From an uncultured Oscillospiraceae bacterium (GTDB taxonomy: Bacteria > Bacillota > Clostridia > Oscillospirales > Acutalibacteraceae), in the NCBI GenBank assembly GCA_902478455.1, contig CABSLJ010000121.1, positions 1 to 7,731 of the forward strand: a stretch of DNA of 7,731 nt. The letters run 5' to 3'. Position 1 is the first letter of the stretch. Every line of letters begins with the position of its first letter. The translations under genes and the position numbers were made by a program. The notes beneath the pieces are model-generated. The model was not told where the DNA came from, did no database searches, and was given only the letters and a program-made list of their open reading frames with translations. Below, piece by piece: positions 1 to 6,000 of the stretch.

Positions 1-621
1 CGATGGGGCGATCTCCTCGGCATTCTCCTGGAAATAATAGAGCAGGTAATCGGCGTAGGTTTCAATCCCGGCGCCGGCATACTTCTCTGTGATCTTCGCC
101 TCCGCGTTAACCAGCTGATCGAGGGTCAGGTTCACGGCGCTTTCCAGCCCGTAAAGGTCGGCCAACGGCTTGGAGAGGGTCCTGTGCTGAACGAATTCGG
201 TGGGGATTAGCAAGCCGTCCGGCCCGTAAATCTCATAGCCATCGGGATAGCTCATGCCCTCCATGTCATCGGGCGAGAGGGTATCCACCTCAATACCGGT
301 GATCACATAGGGCACGCCCGACTCATTGATGATGTTCATCCTGCCCACAGCAGTGCTCCCCGGCATCCAACTGCCGGGCTTCGGATTCCATGCCTGGTTT
401 AAAATGTAGTACTCCATTGCACTGCCGTCGAGCACCACAGTGTCTCCCGCGTCTTCACCGATGATATAATCGATGTATTCGGTCGTCTCATTTGCAACGC
501 CCTCAACGACGGTCTTCTCCGCAGTTTCAGCGGCAAAGACGCTGACGGCGCACATACCGACCAGCAGACAGCCGATCATCACAATGGCGGCCAAACGTTT
601 CAAACAGCTTTTTGCGTTCAT
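1..621 (-). CDS. Secreted protein of unknown function, 3' end cut by window edge
   Basis: 207 codons are visible and the frame is still open at the left edge. The ATG at 621-619 is supported by a perfect AGGAGG (635-630) eight bases upstream. Residues 1-31 form a classical Sec signal peptide: Lys/Arg n-region, hydrophobic core LAAIVMIGCLLVGMCAVSV, and cleavage probably after VFA (residue 30) or the next Ala. The mature part is acidic and rich in Tyr, Asp and Glu. A W-M-P-G-S-T-A-V-G-R-M-N-I-I-N-E-S stretch resembles the 'PG....G.i.I.N' strand seen in TasA/camelysin-like and other Gram-positive extracellular beta-sandwich proteins, but this resemblance is too weak to assign a family. A more helical segment (LTLDQLVNAEAKITEKYAG, then TYADYLLYYF) follows. 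No catalytic motif or wall anchor is visible, though one could lie in the missing C-terminus. It seems to be its own transcription unit, 198 bases after the hydrolase gene. The secreted location is well supported; the function is unknown. Confidence 0.85.
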   Translation of the reverse strand, partial: MNAKSCLKRLAAIVMIGCLLVGMCAVSVFAAETAEKTVVEGVANETTEYIDYIIGEDAGDTVVLDGSAMEYYILNQAWNPKPGSWMPGSTAVGRMNIINESGVPYVITGIEVDTLSPDDMEGMSYPDGYEIYGPDGLLIPTEFVQHRTLSKPLADLYGLESAVNLTLDQLVNAEAKITEKYAGAGIETYADYLLYYFQENAEEIAPS

Positions 622-629
622 ACCTTTAT

Positions 630-665
630 CCTCCTGCTCAGCAGCTAATTTTTGCCTGCTGCTGA
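630..665 (-). promoter_or_regulatory. Ribosome binding site and leader hairpin of the secreted-protein gene
   Basis: AGGAGG at 635-630 sets the start at 621. Immediately upstream, TCAGCAGC (minus strand, 665-658) and GCTGCTGA (645-638) can form a perfect 8-bp stem with a 12-base AT-rich loop. The stem ends two bases before the Shine-Dalgarno sequence. The complementarity is directly visible. A role in translation control or mRNA stability is inference only. There is no U-run after the stem, so it is not a terminator. Confidence 0.5.
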
Positions 666-707
666 TCTTGTTTCCATCATACCGCACAACAATCACATGC
701 CGGTCAC

Positions 708-719
708 AAATGATCATTT
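708..719. promoter_or_regulatory. 12-base perfect palindrome, possible operator
   Basis: AAATGATCATTT is a perfect dyad in the AT-richer gap between the hydrolase gene and the secreted-protein gene, about 87 bases upstream of the latter's start. Its position suits a transcription-factor site. A possible -10 hexamer (TATGAT, minus strand, 681-676) lies downstream of it, but no acceptable -35 sits 16-19 bases away, so I do not call a promoter. A 12-base AT-rich palindrome can arise by chance. Confidence 0.2.
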
Positions 720-747
720 TTATGAAGAAATATAACCGCAGAGCAGG

Positions 748-768
748 AAAAAGAGCTGTCAACAGGCT
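748..768 (-). terminator. Weak intrinsic terminator candidate after the hydrolase gene
   Basis: About 50 bases past the hydrolase stop codon, the minus strand reads AGCCTGT-TG-ACAGCT, an imperfect short stem with one bulged C. It is followed after one C by TTTTT (752-748). The stem is only 5-6 bp and the loop is very tight, so it would be inefficient. It is the only hairpin-plus-U-run seen in the 622-819 gap. Confidence 0.25.
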
Positions 769-819
769 GGATACAGACGGAAATCAGCAGGAGACAACAG
801 AAGATGGCTTCCCCATCGG

Positions 820-1500
820 TCAGCGAGGCAAAGGCGGACCTTCTTCGGGGCCTCCCAAAATCTCCGTCCGGATTGCCGCCGCCAGGTCGGGCACTGAATC
901 GGGACCATAGTGCGCAAAGTCCCCGGTATCCATAATCGTCGCGCCCATCCGCTCCATATCCTCCAGGTTGGCCCGCTGGATTTCCTCCGTCTGGGAGGAG
1001 GTGCAGTCGGACAGCACCACCACATTGTAATCCAGAGCGTTGGCATCGTAGCAGGTGGTGCGAATACAGTTGGGCGTGGTTGTTCCGGCCAGAATGACCG
1101 TCCGGACGCCCAGCCGGCGGAGAATCAAATCCAGTTCGGTCTGGAAAAAAGCACTCCAGCGCGGCTTGACGATGGCATAATCTCCCGGTTGAGGAGACAG
1201 GGCTTCAGGCGCTTTTGCTCCCCTTGACCCGGGGCGCATGCTGCGCCCGCCCGCCAGCCAGCTTTGATGGCGCGTGCATTCCACATCGCTCCCGTCGGCG
1301 CGGTAAACCCGTGTGATGAAAAAGAGCGGCATGTCCTTCTCCCGGGCGATGCGGATCGCCTTCTCACAAAACGGGACGGTTGCCGCCGCCCCCTTGATGC
1401 AATGGACCGAATCGGCGTTGAGGAAGCCGTATTCCATATCAATCAGCAAAAAGGCGGAACGCGTTGGATTCTTCACCAAATCCCTCCAAACTCTCTTCAT
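820..1500 (-). CDS. Isochorismatase-like cysteine hydrolase
   Basis: This 226-residue protein of the isochorismatase-like cysteine hydrolase superfamily has the usual length for the family. The triad is complete: Asp21 in FLLIDMEYGF, Lys112 in IVKPRWSAF, and nucleophile Cys145 in GTTTPNCIRTTCYDA, preceded by the TTP segment that normally forms the family's cis-peptide and oxyanion region. Members hydrolyse C-N or enol-ether bonds in small cytosolic substrates such as nicotinamide, ureidoacrylate, biuret and isochorismate. The nicotinamidase metal motif (T-x-D-W-H) is absent; RVYRADGSDVE stands in its place. The PNCIR pattern fits the group loosely annotated as ureidoacrylate amidohydrolase-like, so the substrate is not assigned. 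There is no signal peptide. It starts 25 bases after the DUF4317 gene, so co-transcription is likely. The start is uncertain: the ATG at 1500 has no Shine-Dalgarno sequence, whereas GGAGGG (1487-1482) precedes an in-frame GTG at 1476-1474, which would give 218 residues and keep the triad. The last ten residues are Gly/Pro-rich. Confidence 0.92.
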   Translation of the reverse strand: MKRVWRDLVKNPTRSAFLLIDMEYGFLNADSVHCIKGAAATVPFCEKAIRIAREKDMPLFFITRVYRADGSDVECTRHQSWLAGGRSMRPGSRGAKAPEALSPQPGDYAIVKPRWSAFFQTELDLILRRLGVRTVILAGTTTPNCIRTTCYDANALDYNVVVLSDCTSSQTEEIQRANLEDMERMGATIMDTGDFAHYGPDSVPDLAAAIRTEILGGPEEGPPLPR

Positions 1501-1525
1501 TTTCGGCAGCGCACAGCGAAACGCT

Positions 1526-2680
1526 TCAGCGATCCTGCGCTGTCCTTTCTTGTGAAATATGAATGCTGACGCCGTTGACCTCCACGCCCTCTTCGGCGCG
1601 GATGAGAATGTATTTCAGGCCGTCGATCACCCGCGTTTCCACCAGGTCCCCGCGCTCGGGGTTGACCTGAATCGTCACATCGGGCGTGCGCAGCTTGAAT
1701 TGCCGGACGTCGACGATGTTCTGCGGGGGAATCTCGGCGTCGGCCCCGAAGGCGGCGTCATATTTCTCATCAAATGCGGCTACCCGCTCCTCGGGTACTC
1801 CGCAGGAAGCCAGGACGCCCTTGACTGTCCGCTTGGATACGGCGAGGGGCTGGGGCACCTTATTGGCCTTGTGCTCCTCGATCATACCGGTGAACTGGTC
1901 ATGGACCGACTGCACCACATCAAAGCTGCAATCATCGGCCAGCGTTTCAGCCAAAATCGAGCGGAAGGTCTCCTGCTGCTCCGCCGCCGGCATGGGAGCC
2001 TGTGTACGGAAGACGGCGTCCACAAAATCCTGATGGATTTCCGCGATGTTCCTCGTGTAGTAGAGCGCGCCGTAAATATTGGCGCTGCGGTCCTCGAAGG
2101 CCGGGAACAGGAAGCCCAGCTCGGGCGGCGCTACAACCCAATCGGTCTGCATGCTGTGGAAGACATTCTCCGGCACATAGTAGCACAGGGTCGGCTTTGT
2201 CATTTTCACGGGACACACGCTGCACAATAGGTAGGAAAAAATCTCTGAGGACGCCTCCCCCTGCGTCTCCCCATCCTGAGAGCGGTAGGGTACGTCGTAG
2301 GCATCATAGGCCAACAGGATCAGATATTGTCCCTCCATAACGAGCGATTCGATCACCCGCTGGAAAAAGAGCTCCACCGGCCCTTCGTCGTTCAGCGAGC
2401 CGTCTCTCAACGCCATCAGCAGCCGGTGCTCCTCGCTGTCGACGACCTGCTGCGTCGAGAAGGAGATATCCATCAGATTCTTGCCGAGCGAACCCGACAG
2501 AGTCCTTTTTAAGACAGTCAGGATTTTTTCCGCCTCTTCCTGCGGCATAAGCGCGAGCGACTGGTCGAACTGAGAGACGATCTCCCGTTTGTCGTTGACG
2601 TAGCACCCGCGGATGTGGGTGATATTGCTTTTATCCGGCCGGAAACGCCGCCGGATTTCCGCGACTTCCTTTTCGTTCAT
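1526..2680 (-). CDS. DUF4317 family protein
   Basis: This 384-residue cytoplasmic protein is recognised as DUF4317, a family of unknown function found mainly in Clostridia. Hallmarks, counted from the chosen start, are the N-terminal MNEKEVAEIRRRF, the S-N-I-T-H-I-R-G-C-Y-V segment (18-28), TLSGSLGKNLMDI (60-72), YLILLAYDAYDVP (119-131), the paired-cysteine LLCSVCPV (C153, C156), and ELGFLFPAFEDRSANI (187-202). Its length is normal for the family and there is no signal peptide or membrane segment. The ATG at 2680-2678 is chosen because AGAGGA (2691-2686) lies five bases upstream and the family begins here. The frame stays open to 2824, but that extension would run past the proposed promoter. 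The isochorismatase-like gene follows after 25 bases, so the two probably share one transcript. The C153/C156 pair could bind metal or be redox-active, but nothing proves it. Confidence 0.9.
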   Translation of the reverse strand: MNEKEVAEIRRRFRPDKSNITHIRGCYVNDKREIVSQFDQSLALMPQEEAEKILTVLKRTLSGSLGKNLMDISFSTQQVVDSEEHRLLMALRDGSLNDEGPVELFFQRVIESLVMEGQYLILLAYDAYDVPYRSQDGETQGEASSEIFSYLLCSVCPVKMTKPTLCYYVPENVFHSMQTDWVVAPPELGFLFPAFEDRSANIYGALYYTRNIAEIHQDFVDAVFRTQAPMPAAEQQETFRSILAETLADDCSFDVVQSVHDQFTGMIEEHKANKVPQPLAVSKRTVKGVLASCGVPEERVAAFDEKYDAAFGADAEIPPQNIVDVRQFKLRTPDVTIQVNPERGDLVETRVIDGLKYILIRAEEGVEVNGVSIHISQERTAQDR

Positions 2681-2782
2681 GATGTTCCTCTTTCCATTGC
2701 AATGTGATTTGGCGCGCCGCCGCGCCTGCTTTTCCACCTGCGCCGGCGGATTCTTCTCCACGACGCCGCGGTCAGCTGTTTT

Positions 2783-2811
2783 ATGATAGCACAGAAACGG
2801 TCGGCAGCCAA
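2783..2811 (-). promoter_or_regulatory. Putative sigma-A promoter of the DUF4317-hydrolase operon
   Basis: On the minus strand, TTGGCT (2811-2806) is separated by 17 bases from TATCAT (2788-2783). The -10 is preceded by TG-C, which makes an extended -10 (TGnTATCAT). The spacing is optimal, with three -35 and five -10 positions matching consensus. Transcription would start near 2776, giving a leader of about 95 bases before the ATG at 2680. The -35 overlaps one arm of a 10-base inverted repeat (GGTCGGCAGC, 2799-2808, and its complement, 2913-2922), which could allow repression; that part is inference. Confidence 0.45.
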
Positions 2812-2922
2812 GCAGAAAAGGCAAGATTCCCTCTGGAAAACCCGCCGCTGCCTGCCCGGTCGGACTTCCTGTAGGAATGCGCGGCCCGGCAGGAGAAGGG
2901 TGGATTTCGGCAGCTGCCGACC
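2799..2922. repeat. 10-base inverted repeat pair plus 14-base palindrome around a promoter
   Basis: GGTCGGCAGC at 2799-2808 recurs as the exact reverse complement GCTGCCGACC at 2913-2922. The second copy is part of a perfect 14-base palindrome TCGGCAGCTGCCGA (2907-2920), so the half-site TCGGCAGC occurs three times in 124 bases: at 2801-2808, at 2907-2914, and inverted at 2913-2920. The first copy overlaps the proposed -35 element. The layout resembles two operators for one regulator. In GC-rich DNA such words can repeat by chance, so this is tentative. Confidence 0.3.
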
Positions 2923-2944
2923 ATACAACCGTCCTGTCTTTACG

Positions 2945-2980
2945 AAAAAGCCCCCGGCGGATTGCAATCCGCCGGGGGCT
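2945..2980 (-). terminator. Strong intrinsic terminator of the large surface-protein gene
   Basis: A perfect 32-base palindrome occupies 2949-2980: arm AGCCCCCGGCGGATT, centre GC, and the complementary arm. On the minus strand the stem runs straight into TTTTT (2949-2945). The very GC-rich 14-15 bp stem and U-tract lie 32 bases after the stop codon at 3015-3013. On the plus strand no T-run follows 2980, so the terminator acts only for the minus-strand gene. Confidence 0.93.
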
Positions 2981-3012
2981 CTGTTACGATGGATCAGATT
3001 ATTTCAGTCGGT

Positions 3013-6000
3013 TTACTTCCCCGCGTTCTCTCTCTTACGGTAGAGCACGAGTAGGCAGCCTGCGCTGGCGAGCAGGAACAGCACGAGCGTCATGAGGAAC
3101 GCCGTATTGTCCGAACCGGTGCCGGGCTCGTTGCCCGCGCCGCTGGACTCGCCGGGTTTGCTCGACTCGCCGGGCGCGCCGGGTTCGCTCGATTCTCCCG
3201 ACTCACTCGACGAACCGGTTTCTTCCCTGAGTCCGGTAATCGCGTCTTCCAGGGCTTTGATCGCCTTGGCGACGTCGGCCTCGGTCGCGGTGGAATCGTC
3301 GATGACGTCCTTGGCGGCGTCACGTGCGGCAACAAAGTCCGCCCAGGAGGCGTCGGTGTAGTTGCCCTGGGTCTTATCCTTGTTGGCGTTGTAGAGCGCT
3401 TCCAGTTCGCTCTTGTCCACCACGACGGGCGTCTCGGTCTCAAGACCGACAATGGCTTCCGTCAGGCCGTCGAACGCATCGTCAACGTCCTTCTGGGTGG
3501 CGTTGGGGTTATCCAGAGCAGCCTTGGCGGCATCACGTGCGGCAACAAAGTCCGCCCAGGAGGCGTCGGTGTAGTCGCCCTGGGTCTTATCCTTGTTGGC
3601 CTGATAGAGCGCGTCGAGGTCGCTCTTGTCGATGATCTGGTTGACGCCCACAAGCTTCAGAGAATCCACCGCAAAGGAGGAACGGGTGTTGGCCGCGTTC
3701 GGACCGGCGGTGATGGTGAAGTACTTCACCTCGCTGATGTCCATGGTTCCGGTCATGGAACCGGTATAATAAGTATTGGTGAAGTCGCCGTCCAGCTTGA
3801 ATTCCACATACTGGTAAGCGTAGCGCGGTTCGCTGGTGGGCAGGTTGATCGGCGCCATATAGGTCATATTGGGGGTGAAGCGGATGTAATTGTCGGCATC
3901 CTTGTACAGCGTCAGCACAGGTGTGGCTTTCGTCTTGTTGTTGTTGCCGTTGCCGATAAAGACCTTGAAGCCCATGGCGAGGACGCTGTTCTCATCAACG
4001 GTCAGAGCGGACCAGTCGAGATTCTTGTTCTTCGGATAGCTCAGACCGTAATTCTGGCCGAACGCTTCGGCCTCGATGCCGAAGGAGCCTTCCAGGTTGT
4101 AGGGGGTCTGGCTCAGGAGGGTGTAAGCGCCCAAGCCGGTTCCCTGGAGGGGTTCCCAGTTCTCCACGGGGGACTCGGTGCCGATTTCACGGCCGGCCGG
4201 GACAACGGTGATTACAAAGCCCTTGAGGTTGCCCATCTCGTCCGCGGTATTCAGCGCCGTAACGCCCGCGCGGTAGGTGCCGGGGGTGTTGAAGGTGTAG
4301 GTGACGGTCTCGCCCTCGCGGGTGTCAAACTGGTTGACGGTCGAGGTTTCAAACTGCCACTTATAGCTGTCGGCGCGCTGGCTCTCAGAGGCGTCAAAGG
4401 TGATCTCTTCGCCCGCTTCCACGGTGATGTAGCGGATGTCGGCGATGCCCCAGTCGGAATCCTTGAGCTGCTGCGGAATGTCGTTCCAGTACTGGTCCGC
4501 ATGGTAATAGTCGGAGAGCGCCTCTGGCACCTTCACGTTGATTTCGGGAAGCACGTCGGGATCATAGCTGACCGCGGCGTCGTTATCACCGATCTCCTGT
4601 ACATCCACATTGCCGTTGGCGATTTCGAGGTTGCCCTGGTCGTTGTCGGCGATGTTGTTGCCGAGGATGTCGACAAACAGACCGTTGCTGGCGTACACGC
4701 CGGCGGCGTGATTGCGGCCGCCGTAGTTGTTGTTGCCGGTCAGCGTGTTGCCGCTGATGACCCAGTGGTAGGGGAACTGGGTTCCGTTGTGGAGGGCCAG
4801 GCCGGGACCGTTGTTATCGGAGGAATGGTTGCCCAAGGCCAGGAAGTGGCTGGAAACGCCGTTGACCACGGCGATGCCGGCGTTGCCGAAGCTCTCCGGC
4901 GCGTTCTCCATGCCGCCGCCGACGCCGCCGTTGTACATGGCGATGTTGCCGACGAGGTTGGTGAAGTCGCTGCCGCCGAGCCAGATGCCGTAGCTCGAGT
5001 AGTTGCAGATGTTGCCCACATAGTTGTTGCCGGGCGCCCAGCTCTCAATGCCGTTGTTGTTCGCCCAGGAAACATCGTTCTCTTCAAAGTAGTTGCCCAT
5101 CGGGGGCGAGGTGTCGAGCGGACGGATGAAGATGCCGTCTCCGCCGTGGCTGAAGTCGTTTCTGGCGATGTAGTTGTAGTAGGTCTTCTCCTCAAAGAGG
5201 GAGCTTGTCGAATCGCGGGCGTGGGTCTCGCCGGGATCGCAGCGGATGCCCCAGTTGAAGATATTGTCCTCGATCTCGTTGAAGGAGGAGCCCCACATGT
5301 AGAGGCAGACGTTCGAGCAGATGCCGAAGTCGTTGTCGTATATCTTGTTTTTGTCGCTGAAGACGAGCATCAGCGCGTTCCAGACGTTGTTCGCGTTGTT
5401 GTTCTTGATTACGCTGTCCGACACGTTCTGCAGCAGGATGCCGCCGTAGCGGTTGCCGTTGCCCCAGCCGTGGTCGGGATTGGTGAAGTTGTCGGAAAAG
5501 TCATTGTTGGAAATCACCAGGTTCTTGGCGTCGCGCGCAAAGAGGCCGATGTTGTAATGCTTTGCGCTGAGGTTCTTGATGGTGACGTTGTTGTAACCGT
5601 TGAGGGTGACGCCCACGCCGCCGTTGACATAGCCTTCGCTGTTGGCGCCGTTGTCAAGAACAGGATTCTCGCTGCTCATGATGACCGCGCCGTTGCCGTC
5701 CACGGTGATATCTCCGGCGGCGATGGTGATGCCGTTGGGCAGGATGTAGGTCCCGGGCTTGAACTTCACGTCGGAGGTGATGATCATGCCGTCGGTGGGC
5801 TCAACCAGCCCATCCTCGGTGTAAACCGAGATGTTGACTCTCTTTTCCAACTTGCCCGCCTTGACGATCATGACGGTTTCGCCTGCGGCTGCGCCGGTCA
5901 CGTTGCCGTCGGCGTCAACGGTGGCGATGCTTGTATCGGCGATCTGATAGGTGATGGTGGAATCGCCGAGGTCGAATTTCCAGTCGTCAATCACAGTGTA

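Larger units (their letters stand above)
2681..3012. other. 332-base intergenic region with terminator, promoter and dyads
   Basis: No credible gene lies here on either strand; the open frames are short, Arg/Pro-rich and lack ribosome binding sites. From right to left it holds the terminator of the large surface-protein gene (2945-2980), a 14-base palindrome (2907-2920), a possible long imperfect stem (CCTGCCCGG at 2851-2859 with CCCGGCAGG at 2885-2893, enclosing the small hairpin TTCCTGTAGGAA at 2866-2877), the promoter for the DUF4317 operon (2783-2811), and an approximately 95-base untranslated leader. I do not recognise a riboswitch or T-box in the leader. Confidence 0.6.

Noticed and set aside
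550..621. Lipoprotein signal in the secreted protein (M-I-G-C at residues 15-18)
   Set aside because: The cysteine is too early, with only a short hydrophobic stretch before it, Met is atypical at the -3 position, and a good signal peptidase I site follows at residue 30.
748..768. TTGACA (762-757, minus strand) as the -35 of a promoter for the secreted protein
   Set aside because: The nearest -10-like hexamer (TATATT) lies about 22 bases downstream, outside the working spacer range.
820..1500. Naming the hydrolase a true isochorismatase or a nicotinamidase
   Set aside because: There is no siderophore biosynthesis gene nearby, and the nicotinamidase metal-binding motif is missing. Only superfamily membership is supported.
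1559..2230. A 223-codon open frame on the plus strand over the DUF4317 gene
   Set aside because: It is antisense to a well-recognised family, has no ribosome binding site and shows no domain pattern.
2681..2824. A 48-codon N-terminal extension of the DUF4317 protein
   Set aside because: The family begins at the downstream ATG with its own ribosome binding site. The extension is Arg/Lys/Cys-rich and would begin upstream of the proposed promoter.
3309..3600. Direct repeats suggesting a CRISPR array
   Set aside because: There are only two copies, 213 bases apart, in frame inside a coding sequence and matching the FIVAR domain period.
4588..5799. Copper-maturation function (NosD) for the beta-helix
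   Set aside because: Only the repeat fold is shared. NosD belongs to nitrous-oxide reductase clusters, and none of those genes is present.
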